From positions 124,001-188,000 of the forward strand of contig JACKAF010000004.1 in the NCBI GenBank assembly GCA_020635235.1: DNA of 64,000 nt. The letters are read 5' to 3'. Every line of letters begins with the position of its first letter. The stretch's first letter is position 1. The notes below the pieces were generated by a model, which had not been told where the DNA came from, ran no database searches, and saw only the letters and a program-made list of their open reading frames with translations. This document shows positions 39,345-48,949 of the stretch, piece after piece. A program made the translations under genes and the position numbers. This stretch comes from Pseudobdellovibrionaceae bacterium. Its GTDB lineage: Bacteria > Bdellovibrionota > FAC87 > UBA2466 > JACKAF01.

Positions 39345-40404
39345 GGGCGTTCCAGATTCCTGGAATCGCGTTGGCACACGCCTGACATTTTCCATCAACG
39401 AGAAGGTTTTCCAGTACTCTAAATCCGCGGCGCTTGATGACCGCTTCGCCGCAGTTCGGGCAGTACGTGTGCTCATAGCCGCTCAACTGCCCTGGCAGAT
39501 TTCCGGCGTAAACATAGTGGAGCCCAGACTCCTTAGCGATTTCGCAGGCCCGCAAAAGCGACTTGGCTGACGTCGGGGGCGTCTCCTGCATCTTATAGTC
39601 CGGGTGAAAAGCAGAGACATGCCAGGGAATAGTGGGGGAGAGCCGAGCGAGATATTGGGTGAGTTCTCGGATCTCTGCCTCTTCATCGTTCATTCCTGGC
39701 ACAAGCAACGTCACAACCTCAAGATAAAACCCCATTTCGTAGATTAGCTTCAGGCTATCGAGCACGTTTTGAAGTACACCTCCAAGTTGGCGGTACGGCT
39801 TGTCACGAAAGCCTTTAAGGTCCACCTTATAGAGGTCCACGTACGGACGGATATACTCCAAAACCTCTGGGGTGGCGTTCCCGTTGCTGACATACGCGCA
39901 AAGAAGTCCGCGCTTTTTCGCTTCTTTGAAGATTTCTACCGCCCACTCGGACGTGATAAGCGGTTCATTGTATGTGCTGGTGACCACGGGCGCGTTGTGC
40001 TCGATCGCATAGCTGCAAAGATCAGAAGGGTTAACGGCAATAGGCGAGGCCACAGCCTCCGGATCGCGTAGCGTTTGGGAGCTTACCCAATTTTGGCAGT
40101 ACCCGCACCGTAGATCGCAACCCAGCATGCCGAAGCTCAGCGCGCTACTTCCCGGAAGCACGTGAAAAAAAGGTTTCTTTTCAATCGGATCGATCTGCAA
40201 ACCGCCGACGTAGCCCCAGGGAACTTGAAGAGTGCCATTCCGATTGAAACGTACTTTGCAGATTCCTTCCTGACCTTCGGGAATAAAACAGCGGTGTCCG
40301 CACGCGAAGCAACGCACGCCATTTCCTTTTTCCGCGCACCAAAGGCTCCCCTCGCGGGTGCGTTCTTGGAGTAGGGCGCGAAGCGGAGTGTCGTTGGGCT
40401 TCAT
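39325..40404 (-). CDS. amrS: AmrS-type radical SAM enzyme (AmmeMemoRadiSam family)
   Basis: Protein of 359 residues. A Cys-rich N-terminal rubredoxin-like patch (CFACGHRC, C49) precedes the radical SAM motif C96-x3-C100-x2-C103 in GCDLRCGYCQNW. The APVVTSTYNEPLI, YVSNGNATPEVL and IPWHVSAFHPDYKM stretches fit the AmrS family, related to pyruvate-formate-lyase activases. The usual partners AMMECR1 and Memo are absent here. The reaction is unknown. Confidence 0.85.
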   Translation of the reverse strand: MKPNDTPLRALLQERTREGSLWCAEKGNGVRCFACGHRCFIPEGQEGICKVRFNRNGTLQVPWGYVGGLQIDPIEKKPFFHVLPGSSALSFGMLGCDLRCGYCQNWVSSQTLRDPEAVASPIAVNPSDLCSYAIEHNAPVVTSTYNEPLITSEWAVEIFKEAKKRGLLCAYVSNGNATPEVLEYIRPYVDLYKVDLKGFRDKPYRQLGGVLQNVLDSLKLIYEMGFYLEVVTLLVPGMNDEEAEIRELTQYLARLSPTIPWHVSAFHPDYKMQETPPTSAKSLLRACEIAKESGLHYVYAGNLPGQLSGYEHTYCPNCGEAVIKRRGFRVLENLLVDGKCQACANAIPGIWNAPNAFAN

Positions 40405-40471
40405 GTGGAAATCATAGCAGAGGGGGCCGGAGACCCGTCAACGCTCGCGGACTAGAGCATAAGGCGCTGAA

Positions 40472-40513
40472 TATATAGACTTTTTTGGACTCACCTTCCT
40501 GGGGGCGGAGTCC
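40472..40513 (+). promoter_or_regulatory. -10 element and dyad upstream of the coiled-coil gene
   Basis: A TATATA -10-like box (40472-40477) is followed at the expected start by the inverted repeat GGACTC (40487-40492) and GAGTCC (40508-40513), extended by TTTT/AAAA after a mismatch. It would form a hairpin at the 5' end of the mRNA, just ahead of the ribosome site GGAGG (40526-40530). Confidence 0.35.
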
Positions 40514-40537
40514 GAAAAGACTATTGGAGGTGTGTGT

Positions 40538-41473
40538 TTGGGTTCTGACGACACAAAAACGGGGCGCTCAGGCAAAGTGAAATTTTTCAAGGTGGATACC
40601 TCAGGGGATATCCACGCGGCCGTGCCCAAGAAACGCCATGAAGAGCCCCAAAAACTCAGTGGGACGGGTACAGATCTTCATCCGGTGGAGCAAACCTCCA
40701 AGTTCATTTTGGAAAGAGATGAAGCTCAAGACGGCTTCATTACGAAACAGCTGGGCCGCCTCAAGTCTAAACTGGACGACATCTCCAAGATTCCAACGGA
40801 AGAGAATCTCTCCAAGGGGCAAGTCGACACACTGAAGAAATATATCGAGCTGCGGGATCTGGAAGCCCGCGACTTGCGCGATCAATTGCGCCAGTACCAG
40901 GAGTATCTAAAAAAAGTTTCTACCCAATTTGAAGAAGCCATCAAAATGAACCGAGAGCTTATCGACAAGAACGACTCTCTCAAACGCGATCGAGATAGAC
41001 TACAAGGCGAACTTGCAGGCTTTGAAGATAAGCTTCGGGATCAAGTTGCTGGTGTGCGATCTGAATATGAACAACGGGTGAGCGCTTCGGGTGGGATACA
41101 AAATGAGATTAAGGATCTGCGCCACGAAAAAGAAGAGTGGAAGGAAAAGGTAAGGTCGGATCTCAAGCGTATCAAGCTCAAGGAAAAGGAACTCGAGAAC
41201 AAGTATGAGCTGTTGAAACGTGACGCTCAGGCGCTGCTGGATTCCAAGGACAAGCATGTATTGGAATTGAAGAAAAAGGGTGACCAGTTGGAAATGGATC
41301 TTGAGTCCGCCGAAGAGAAACTGCGCGGCAGTGCCATGATTCTAGGGGCCATTGATTCTAAGAAGAGACGGTTGGTGGAAACGATGAAGCTCGCCATCAC
41401 CCTGTTGGAAGACATTGATAGAGATCCGAGTAAAGAGCATTCGGGCGATCAGACCAAGAAGAAGACCGGTTAA
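40538..41473 (+). CDS. Long coiled-coil protein
   Basis: Protein of about 311 residues. The first 60 residues are polar and unstructured; residues about 70-295 are a near-continuous coiled coil (Lys/Glu/Leu heptads), ending in a charged tail. The start is taken as TTG 40538, seven bases after GGAGG; the frame's first GTG (40532) is too close to it. No signal or membrane segment. Perhaps cytoskeletal or structural, though only the coiled coil supports this. It is followed by a phosphoesterase gene 15 bases later. Confidence 0.7.
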   Translation: MGSDDTKTGRSGKVKFFKVDTSGDIHAAVPKKRHEEPQKLSGTGTDLHPVEQTSKFILERDEAQDGFITKQLGRLKSKLDDISKIPTEENLSKGQVDTLKKYIELRDLEARDLRDQLRQYQEYLKKVSTQFEEAIKMNRELIDKNDSLKRDRDRLQGELAGFEDKLRDQVAGVRSEYEQRVSASGGIQNEIKDLRHEKEEWKEKVRSDLKRIKLKEKELENKYELLKRDAQALLDSKDKHVLELKKKGDQLEMDLESAEEKLRGSAMILGAIDSKKRRLVETMKLAITLLEDIDRDPSKEHSGDQTKKKTG

Positions 41474-41488
41474 TCCGTTCAGCGCACC

Positions 41489-42568
41489 ATGAAAAAAATC
41501 AAGCTCGTCATGTCTGACTTTCACCTGGGGCGCGGCCGTCGTCTAAAAGACGGATCTATAAACGCGCTTGAGGATTTTTTCTGGGACTACAAGTTCAGAG
41601 AATTTATCGAGTTCCATACCAAGCCGCCCTACGATGATGCTGAAATAGAGCTGATTTTTAACGGTGACATGCTGAATCTAATTCTAACCGACTACCACGG
41701 GCACTTTACAGTGATCCTCACCGAGGCGGTTTCCCTCTTTAAACTGCACGCGATTATTGAAGGGCACCCTGTGTTTTTCAAAACCCTTCGAGAGTTTCTA
41801 AAGCACCCTAAACACAGCCTTACCTACATCATCGGCAACCACGATCAGGAGATGTTGTGGGAAAAGGCACGTCATGTTTTCGAGGATACCGTCGGGGCTC
41901 GGGTGAACTGGCAAAACACGCACTATCAGGTTGACGGAGTACACATTGAACATGGCCACCAATACGAGGCAGTGAATCGCTTTGATCCGACACAACCCTT
42001 TCTCACCAAAAACCTTCCCGAGCCAATAATCAATCTGCCCTGGGGTTCGCTGTTTGCCGTTCAATTCATTATTAAGTTGAAGATGCTGCGCCCGATGATC
42101 GACAAAGTGCGTCCGTTCAGACAGATGATCTTGTGGTGTTTGGTCCACGATACGTGGTTTGCGATTACCAATATCTGTCGCCTGATCGTCTACTTTTTAT
42201 CTACCCGGTTCACAAAAAACCGCTACCGACAATCGAGCTTGAAAACAACTTTTCGAATTCTACGGGAAACTTCGGTTTATCCGGATCTGACGGACGCGGC
42301 CAAGCGCATCTTGCGAACCCCCGAGGTACATACGGTTATTTTCGGCCATACCCACGTGCACAAACACCTGCAGATCGGCGACGGGAAACAGTACATTAAT
42401 CTGGGTACCTGGAACGAGACTCTATCCTTAGATCTGTCTACGTACGGAAAGTACACCAAGCTTACCTACGCCCGTATCGAATACCCCGACGCCGAGAAGG
42501 CGCCCGTCGTGTACCTACGCCATTGGATCGGCCACGTTCCGGTTGAGGACGACGCAGTAGTAGCCTAA
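41489..42568 (+). CDS. Calcineurin-like metallophosphoesterase (LpxH-like)
   Basis: Protein of 359 residues. Two-metal site motifs are intact: MSDFHLGRG near the N-terminus (D9, H11), FNGDMLN, IIGNHDQEML and FGHTHVHKHL. The closest known group is LpxH-like UDP-2,3-diacylglucosamine hydrolases. This protein is longer than LpxH (about 240 residues) and carries an extra helical, partly hydrophobic insert (about 170-240). Lipid A synthesis is one possibility; another phospholipid or nucleotide substrate is equally open. Confidence 0.85.
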   Translation: MKKIKLVMSDFHLGRGRRLKDGSINALEDFFWDYKFREFIEFHTKPPYDDAEIELIFNGDMLNLILTDYHGHFTVILTEAVSLFKLHAIIEGHPVFFKTLREFLKHPKHSLTYIIGNHDQEMLWEKARHVFEDTVGARVNWQNTHYQVDGVHIEHGHQYEAVNRFDPTQPFLTKNLPEPIINLPWGSLFAVQFIIKLKMLRPMIDKVRPFRQMILWCLVHDTWFAITNICRLIVYFLSTRFTKNRYRQSSLKTTFRILRETSVYPDLTDAAKRILRTPEVHTVIFGHTHVHKHLQIGDGKQYINLGTWNETLSLDLSTYGKYTKLTYARIEYPDAEKAPVVYLRHWIGHVPVEDDAVVA

Positions 42569-42625
42569 AGCTTTTGCGCTCCCTATTGCCATCCTCCTAG
42601 CTCTCTACTAATCCAAGTCCTAACG

Positions 42626-43357
42626 TTGTGCGGCTTTCGGAACTTTGAGGTGGATTTGGGTTTGCTCTGGAGTTGGTTTTTAGGTCTCATCGTCGCGCTA
42701 TGGACGATCTTCATTTCGCTCGTCACGATCCCCTCCGCTCTCCTTATTAAAGGGTCCGGGCGCTTTTGGGGTCGGCTTTGGGGGCGGGTGTGTTGTGCGC
42801 TGTTCGGCGTCCACCCTCGACTGGAAGGACTGGAAAACGTGCCTTCTGGCTGCGGCGTAATTGTGGCGCCCAACCACGCGAGCATGTTCGATATCTTCGT
42901 TATTTGGGGCCTGCCTCTCGATCTAAAGTGGATCATGAAAATCCAGCTGGTACGAATACCGATATTTGGCTGGGCCATTTACGTGATGGGAAACTATTAC
43001 GTTCGCCGAACTGGGTCAGGTAAGGATTTGGCGGCGCTTAGGCGAGTTGAAGACGGGCTTCGCCAGGGGACCTCCGTGGTCATATTTCCGGAAGGGACCC
43101 GGTCGAAAACCGGGGCGCTTTTGCCGCTTCGCAAAGGGGCCTTTCGGGCTGCCCAGAACGCTGGGGTTCCGTTGATTCCGACGGCAATCATCGGTACCTA
43201 CGAGATTGCCCCCAAGGGAACCCTGCCCACCCGCCGGGGCCACGCCGTGACTGTGCGCATGGGAAAACCCTTTTACGTTCGCCCGGACGATGATATCCCG
43301 TTTGCGATGGCGCGTTTCCGAGAGGAACTTCTAAGGCTCATAAGCTTGGGTAAATAA
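42626..43357 (+). CDS. plsC: 1-acyl-glycerol-3-phosphate acyltransferase
   Basis: Protein of about 240 residues. An N-terminal membrane segment precedes the acyltransferase motif N-H-A-S-M-F-D (HX4D; His and Asp are catalytic) and PEGTRS (glycerol-phosphate binding), with the third motif VPLIPTAI. PlsC makes phosphatidic acid, the second acyl transfer of phospholipid synthesis. The start is uncertain (TTG 42626, or GTG 42650 with a GGA upstream). Confidence 0.9.
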   Translation: MCGFRNFEVDLGLLWSWFLGLIVALWTIFISLVTIPSALLIKGSGRFWGRLWGRVCCALFGVHPRLEGLENVPSGCGVIVAPNHASMFDIFVIWGLPLDLKWIMKIQLVRIPIFGWAIYVMGNYYVRRTGSGKDLAALRRVEDGLRQGTSVVIFPEGTRSKTGALLPLRKGAFRAAQNAGVPLIPTAIIGTYEIAPKGTLPTRRGHAVTVRMGKPFYVRPDDDIPFAMARFREELLRLISLGK

Positions 43358-43427
43358 ACCAAGGCTTTCAATTACTTGCCGTTGGGCCGGAGTCCTCCTA
43401 TGGTGTATAGTTAGGCTTTACGTGATT

Positions 43428-45950
43428 ATGCTTCAGAATTTCGCAAAAAAAATCTTTGGAAGTGCCAACGACAGGTACATTCGTCGGCTCCGCGGCGTCG
43501 TCGCGGAGATCGGGCAATTGGAAAGTGGCCTCAAGCCCTTATCCGACGAGCAGTTAACCAACAAGACTGTTGAGTTCAAGGAACGCCTCCAAAAGGGCGA
43601 AACTACCGACCAGCTATTGCCGGAAGCGTTTGCCGTGGTTCGTGAAGCGGCTTTGCGCGTGCTTAAGATGCGCCACTTCGATGTCCAGCTAATCGGGGGC
43701 ATCGCCCTCCATCAAGGCAAAGTGGCGGAAATGAAAACCGGTGAAGGTAAGACGCTAGTGGCGACGCTTCCCGTTTACCTCAATGCCCTCACCGGCCGCG
43801 GCGTACACGTCGTGACGGTAAACGATTACCTCGCTAAACGTGACTCCGACTGGATGGGGCAGCTCTACCGCTTCTTGGGGCTCAGTGTGGGCTGTATTGT
43901 TCACGGACTTAGAGACGATCAGCGGCGTGAGAACTATGGGTCAGATATTACCTATGGTACCAACAACGAATTTGGATTTGACTACCTACGCGACAACATG
44001 AAGTTTCGCCTGGAAGACTACGTCCAGCGAGAACTCCACTATTGTATTGTGGACGAAGTCGACTCCATCTTGATCGACGAGGCACGTACTCCGCTTATTA
44101 TTAGTGGTCCGACCGAAGAATCGACCGACAAGTATTACACGATCAACGCAGTGATTCCGCGCTTGCAGAAAGAAGCGGACTTTACCATTGAGGAAAAATC
44201 TCGAACCGCCGCTCTCACCGAAGAAGGGGTTTCTAAGGTGGAGCAATCTTTGCGGGTGGACAACCTCTACGCCCCTGAAAACATCGAACTGGTCCACCAC
44301 GTGCACCAGGCGCTCAAGGCGCACGCCATCTTCAAGCGGGATGTTGACTACGTGGTCAAGGATGGCCAGGTCATTATCGTCGATGAGTTTACGGGCCGTT
44401 TAATGCCAGGGCGTCGCTACAGTGATGGCCTACACCAGGCTTTGGAAGCAAAAGAAAATGTCACCATTGAAAATGAAAATCAGACTTTGGCGACAATTAC
44501 TTTCCAGAACTATTTCCGCATGTACGACAAACTCTCGGGTATGACCGGAACGGCGGACACCGAAGCTGCTGAATTTCAGAAGATCTACAATTTGGATGTG
44601 GTCGTCGTGCCTACGAATAAGCCGATGATCCGCGATGACCGGCCCGACATGGTCTACAAGAACGAAGCGGCGAAGATCCGCGCTATCGTCAACGATGTTA
44701 AAGAGCTAAACGCTGATGCCCAGCCTGTCTTGATTGGGACCGTCTCGATCGAGAAGTCCGAGCGCCTAAGCGAAGCCCTGAAACGGGCGGGAGTTAAGCA
44801 CAACGTTTTGAACGCGAAAAACCACGAGAAGGAAGCTGAGATTGTGGCCCTGGCGGGACACAAAGGCTCTGTGACCATCGCCACTGCAATGGCAGGCCGT
44901 GGTACGGACATTGTTTTGGGAGAAGGTGTGCGGGAGATGGGCGGCCTGCACATTATTGGCAACGAACGTCACGAGTCTCGCCGTATCGACAACCAGTTTC
45001 GCGGCCGATCGGGACGTCAGGGAGATCCGGGATCGAGCCGATTTTATCTGTCTTTGGAAGATGATCTGCTTAGAATTTTCCAGGGTGAAAAAATAAAAGC
45101 CTACATGGAACGCTTCAATATGGAAGAAGATGTTCCGATCGAGTCCAAGCTCATCTCCAGGGCGATAGAAAATGCGCAAAAAAAGGTAGAAGCCCACAAC
45201 TTTGATATTCGTAAACATTTGTTGGAGTACGACGACGTACTCAATAAACAGCGCGAAGTGGTTTATGAACTTCGTAAGCTGATTCTTTCGGGTAGGAACA
45301 GCAAGCCGCTGGTTTTAGACATCATTCGCGAGCAGATTGACGGCTTGGTAAGTGCGTTCGCGTCCGTGAAGTTGAAGTCCGAATGGGATACCAAGGGACT
45401 CTCTGAGTCGCTGCTCTTCCTTTTTGATAATACTTTGGGCCTCGATCAGAGCTTGATTGAGAAGGTCGAGGGGCCTGAAGATCTTGCCAAAATTCTTTAT
45501 GAGCGGGCCGAGGCTGTCTACGACAGGCGCGAGAAGGACATGACTCCGGAAGTCATGCGCCAGCTTGAAGAGTGGGTATATCTCGGTACCATTGATCAGC
45601 TGTGGAAAGACCACCTTCTGAATATGGACCACCTCAAAGAGGGGGTGGGATTGCGCGGGTACGGACAAAAGGATCCGCTAGTGGAATATAAGAAGGAAGG
45701 CTTCGAACTTTTCAAGTTGATGGACGAACAGGTTAAGACAGACGTCATCACCAAAGTATTCCGTGTCCAGGTGAACCGACAGGAGCAAGTGGAAGACCTG
45801 CAGCCCAAAGAACAGGAAATGCATTTTTCCCGCGGGGATGATCAAGGGGCCAAGGGTGAGCCGTCCCGTAGAGACGACAAGAAAGTCGGCCGCAACGATC
45901 CTTGTCCCTGCGGAAGCGGAAAAAAATTCAAGAAGTGCCACGGGAGGTAG
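43428..45950 (+). CDS. secA: SecA preprotein translocase ATPase
   Basis: Protein of 840 residues from ATG 43428 (a GTG at 43422 is possible). It starts MLQNFAKKIFGSANDRYIRRL, as SecA does. The Walker A motif MKTGEGKTLVA, Walker B DEVDSILIDEA, and the FRGRSGRQGDPGSS helicase motif are intact. The C-terminus carries the zinc-binding CPCGSGKKFKKCHG used for SecB and ribosome contacts. It drives protein export through SecYEG, in line with the many exported proteins in this window. Confidence 0.98.
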   Translation: MLQNFAKKIFGSANDRYIRRLRGVVAEIGQLESGLKPLSDEQLTNKTVEFKERLQKGETTDQLLPEAFAVVREAALRVLKMRHFDVQLIGGIALHQGKVAEMKTGEGKTLVATLPVYLNALTGRGVHVVTVNDYLAKRDSDWMGQLYRFLGLSVGCIVHGLRDDQRRENYGSDITYGTNNEFGFDYLRDNMKFRLEDYVQRELHYCIVDEVDSILIDEARTPLIISGPTEESTDKYYTINAVIPRLQKEADFTIEEKSRTAALTEEGVSKVEQSLRVDNLYAPENIELVHHVHQALKAHAIFKRDVDYVVKDGQVIIVDEFTGRLMPGRRYSDGLHQALEAKENVTIENENQTLATITFQNYFRMYDKLSGMTGTADTEAAEFQKIYNLDVVVVPTNKPMIRDDRPDMVYKNEAAKIRAIVNDVKELNADAQPVLIGTVSIEKSERLSEALKRAGVKHNVLNAKNHEKEAEIVALAGHKGSVTIATAMAGRGTDIVLGEGVREMGGLHIIGNERHESRRIDNQFRGRSGRQGDPGSSRFYLSLEDDLLRIFQGEKIKAYMERFNMEEDVPIESKLISRAIENAQKKVEAHNFDIRKHLLEYDDVLNKQREVVYELRKLILSGRNSKPLVLDIIREQIDGLVSAFASVKLKSEWDTKGLSESLLFLFDNTLGLDQSLIEKVEGPEDLAKILYERAEAVYDRREKDMTPEVMRQLEEWVYLGTIDQLWKDHLLNMDHLKEGVGLRGYGQKDPLVEYKKEGFELFKLMDEQVKTDVITKVFRVQVNRQEQVEDLQPKEQEMHFSRGDDQGAKGEPSRRDDKKVGRNDPCPCGSGKKFKKCHGR

Positions 45951-45956
45951 TGCATC

Positions 45957-46751
45957 TTGCAATCGATTTGTCCCACGTGTTTGCTCCAGGTCGATCACGA
46001 AGAAGGGGTCCTTGAAGTAGAGTGTAGTTGCGGAGCAAAGTTCGACCCGTCCAAGCAGTTGGATGATCTCCCGTCTCTAGAAGAGGCGATGCAGAACCCA
46101 CCCGCCCGCAAGTCCACGCCCTCACACGCTTCGACTCCCGCGGCCGCGTCCAGCGTGCCCGAAGAAGTGCCGGCCCAAGAGTTTTCTGAGTCCAGTACTC
46201 CCGGTGCAGAAGGGAATTTAGCTTCGGACGATTTTCCGGACCTGAGTGATGATTTTGGGGCTCTAGACGCCCAGCCGAGTGAACCCGAAGTTGGGGACTT
46301 GGCTTTCTCGGAGAACAGCCAGTCCGAACCCGGATCCGATTTTTCGGAAGCGACGCAGGCCTTTGATGAGATCCGAGAGTTTGGCGAGTCCGTACTTCCG
46401 GGTCAGGAAGAGCAGGCGGTAGCCGTCGCCAAGACGCCAAACCCGACCGCAACCCCGAGTGCGCCGGTAACCGTTTCGAGTAGCGGCGTCGGCGGGGGCT
46501 CGCCCATGCGGATGACTTCAGGGGCGGTTCTTCAGGGTTTTGTGATTTCTGAGTATTTCACTCCGGTGTCCCTGCAATGCCCCGTTCAAGAGGACGCTGA
46601 GGAGCCACTGCAGCCCGCCTTCGACAAGCTTTGGGCGAAGGCGCAGGCAATGGGGGGTAACGGCGTCATTGACCTGAAGTGGCGCCTTTCTGCCGATAGC
46701 ACCAAGGTCCTTATTTCCGGTACGCCGGTTCAATGCGCAAAGGCTGAGTAA
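45957..46751 (+). CDS. Zinc-ribbon protein with a C-terminal YbjQ-like domain
   Basis: Protein of 264 residues starting at TTG 45957, nine bases after GGGAGGT. Two CxxC-like pairs at the N-terminus (CPTC and CSCG, about 5-28) make a zinc ribbon. About 135 residues of low-complexity acidic, Ser/Pro-rich sequence follow. The C-terminal part (about 180-262) has AFDKLWAKAQAMGGNGVIDL, which resembles the YbjQ/UPF0145 fold where a GANAV helix sits in the same position. The fusion is unusual and the function unknown. It starts six bases after secA. Confidence 0.65.
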   Translation: MQSICPTCLLQVDHEEGVLEVECSCGAKFDPSKQLDDLPSLEEAMQNPPARKSTPSHASTPAAASSVPEEVPAQEFSESSTPGAEGNLASDDFPDLSDDFGALDAQPSEPEVGDLAFSENSQSEPGSDFSEATQAFDEIREFGESVLPGQEEQAVAVAKTPNPTATPSAPVTVSSSGVGGGSPMRMTSGAVLQGFVISEYFTPVSLQCPVQEDAEEPLQPAFDKLWAKAQAMGGNGVIDLKWRLSADSTKVLISGTPVQCAKAE

Positions 46752-47275
46752 TGAAGTCGCGGCGGGATCCCCCGGATCTGCGTCCTATTACAGGTCGCGC
46801 CCTACGCAGCGTGCTGGATAGCTTGCGCCCGGATCTTCCGGAAAGGCGGGTGCTCGATCTCTATAGCGGAAAGGGGCGGTTTGGGTTCGGTGCCTTAGAA
46901 GAGGGTGCGGCGCATGTCGACTTCGTGGAAAAGCACCCGCGCGTTGCGTCTGAGCTAAAAAAAGCCGCTGAGCGGTGGAAAGATCGCAGCACCGTTCACG
47001 TAGGCGACGTGCTTCACTGGACGGCAATGTTGCGCGAACAAGGAAAGCAATTTCACGTAGTTTTTGCGGATCCCCCTTTTCGGCTTTGGGACGCGGAATT
47101 TGCGGAGCGCCTCGTTTCAGGTGTCCACGCTCTGCTAATGCCTGAGGCAATTTTTCTTGTGAGATACCCCAAGAGAATGGTAGTTTCTCTCCCGGTTTAC
47201 GGGCTGCAGAAGTGGAAATCCTCCATCTTTGGGGAATCCGAGCTTTTGTATCTGGTCAAACAAACGAACTCTTAG
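46751..47275 (+). CDS. rsmD: RsmD-like 16S rRNA guanine-N2 methyltransferase
   Basis: Protein of 174 residues. RsmD features are present: RPITGRALRSVLDSL at the N-terminus, SAM motif VLDLYSGKGRFGFGALEEGA, and the catalytic VVFADPPF. The enzyme methylates G966 in 16S rRNA. The usual DPPY is DPPF here, a common variant. It overlaps its upstream neighbour and precedes coaD, the same neighbour order seen in many bacteria. Confidence 0.9.
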   Translation: MKSRRDPPDLRPITGRALRSVLDSLRPDLPERRVLDLYSGKGRFGFGALEEGAAHVDFVEKHPRVASELKKAAERWKDRSTVHVGDVLHWTAMLREQGKQFHVVFADPPFRLWDAEFAERLVSGVHALLMPEAIFLVRYPKRMVVSLPVYGLQKWKSSIFGESELLYLVKQTNS

Positions 47276-47288
47276 GGCGGAATAAGTT

Positions 47289-47768
47289 GTGGAGCGAAAA
47301 GCGATTTATCCAGGGACGTTCGATCCGATCACTAATGGCCATGTAGATCTCGTAAAACGCGCACTCACAGTTTTTGATGAAGTCGTGATTCTCGTGGCCC
47401 ACTCGGGCAAGAAGACCCCCTTACTTGAAGCAGATACCCGCAAGAAGCTGATTGAGCAGTGTTTCGAGGGTGACAAGCGCGTGCGAGTGGAAGTCTATTC
47501 CGGACTTCTGGTGCAGTACGCGCGCAAGAACAATATCAAGGTGGTGCTGCGGGGGCTTCGCGCGGTATCTGATTTCGAATACGAGTTTCAAATGTCGACC
47601 ATGAATCGGCGCATGTATCCGGAGCTTCAGACCTTTCTCTTGATGGCTTCGGAAAAGTATTTTTTTGTTAACTCCACGTTGGTGAAGGAAGTTCTGTCTC
47701 ACGGGGGAGAGGTGAGTGAGTTGGTGCCTAAACACGTGGATGCAATTCTGAGAGAAAAACTATGTTGA
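47289..47768 (+). CDS. coaD: Phosphopantetheine adenylyltransferase
   Basis: Protein of 159 residues starting at GTG 47289. It opens with AIYPGTFDPITNGHVDLVKRA, which includes the nucleotidyltransferase motif (T/H)xGH; VVLRGLRAVSDFEYEFQM and the SSTLVKE-like FVNSTLVKEV follow. CoaD makes dephospho-CoA, the penultimate step of coenzyme A synthesis. The 3' end overlaps the aminotransferase start by seven bases. Confidence 0.97.
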   Translation: MERKAIYPGTFDPITNGHVDLVKRALTVFDEVVILVAHSGKKTPLLEADTRKKLIEQCFEGDKRVRVEVYSGLLVQYARKNNIKVVLRGLRAVSDFEYEFQMSTMNRRMYPELQTFLLMASEKYFFVNSTLVKEVLSHGGEVSELVPKHVDAILREKLC

Positions 47769-48943
47769 AGCTCAGTAGCCGAGTGAACCACCTAAAACCA
47801 TCGGCCACGCTCGAAATATCTGCGCGCGCTGCTCAATTACAATCCGAGGGTAAAGACGTTATCAGTCTGGCCGCCGGGGAGCCGGACTTTAATACGCCTG
47901 ACAGCATCCAGGCCGCAGCGACGGAGGCCATGGCCCGAGGGATTACACGGTACACGCCAGCAGCCGGCTTTTTGAGCCTGCGCGAAATGATTGCGGAGAA
48001 AGTCTCCTGTGACAACAACTTCCCCGTTAAGTCGAGTGAAGTCATTGTTACGTGTGGCGCGAAGCACGCGCTTTACCTGGCGCTGCAGTGTTTGGTCGAG
48101 GAGGATGACTTTGTTCTCGTTCCCACGCCTGCGTGGGTGAGTTACCAGGCCATGATTGAACTTGCCGGGGCCAAGGTTTTTCCGCTGCCTCTTTTTGAAG
48201 AAGATGGCTTTTGCGCGAACGTAGATCGCTGGAAGGGGATGTCGATCCCGCCCAATGCCCGCGGGATCATCCTCAACTCGCCTAACAATCCGACTGGAGT
48301 GGTGACCGATAAAAAACAACTCACCCGTCTTGTGAGCTGGGCTTTGCAGCGCAATTTGTGGATTCTAGCGGACGAAGTTTACGAAAAGATTCTGTACGAC
48401 GGGGCTACCCACACCAGTGTGGCGTCGCTCGGTCCGGAAGTGGCCGCCCACACAATAACAGTGAGCAGCGTTTCCAAGACCTACGCGATGACCGGGTGGC
48501 GAGTGGGCTGGGCCATAGCGCCTGAACCGCTTATTAAGAAAATGTCTGCCCTAGCAAGCCAGAGCACCAGCAATGTTACTAGCTTTGCCCAGGTGGCGGC
48601 CACCACCGCGCTGAAGCTGCCTCACAGTTACATTGATGACATGGTTAAGATTTTTGAACGTCGCCGCAATTACTGTCTAGAGAGGCTGCAAAAATTCTCT
48701 AAGGTAGTTACATTTGTGAAGCCACAGGGAGCTTTTTACTTTTTCCTCAATATCAACAAGTGGCTTGCGGACAAAAAAATGTCGGATCTTGAGTTTTGTA
48801 AGCTCTTGTTGGAAGAGGCACACATTGGTCTTGTACCCGGTGCCGCCTTTGGGCAGACCAATTACGTGCGCATGAGCTATGCGACCTCGGATGAGAACTT
48901 GAAGCGGGCTTTCGATCGTTTGGAAGCCTTCATGCTAAAGTAG
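47762..48943 (+). CDS. Class I aminotransferase, aspartate aminotransferase-like
   Basis: PLP aminotransferase of 393 residues (fold type I, subgroup Ib). The PLP-lysine is in SVSKTYAMTGWRVGW, and NSPNNPTG and the carboxylate-binding Arg near YVRMSYATSDENL are present. It starts SSRVNHLKPSATLEISARAAQLQSEGKDVISLAAGEPDFNTP, a close match to AspC/AATase Ib. It could be aspartate or aromatic specific. Confidence 0.92.
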   Translation: MLKLSSRVNHLKPSATLEISARAAQLQSEGKDVISLAAGEPDFNTPDSIQAAATEAMARGITRYTPAAGFLSLREMIAEKVSCDNNFPVKSSEVIVTCGAKHALYLALQCLVEEDDFVLVPTPAWVSYQAMIELAGAKVFPLPLFEEDGFCANVDRWKGMSIPPNARGIILNSPNNPTGVVTDKKQLTRLVSWALQRNLWILADEVYEKILYDGATHTSVASLGPEVAAHTITVSSVSKTYAMTGWRVGWAIAPEPLIKKMSALASQSTSNVTSFAQVAATTALKLPHSYIDDMVKIFERRRNYCLERLQKFSKVVTFVKPQGAFYFFLNINKWLADKKMSDLEFCKLLLEEAHIGLVPGAAFGQTNYVRMSYATSDENLKRAFDRLEAFMLK

Positions 48944-48949
48944 CAGGAT

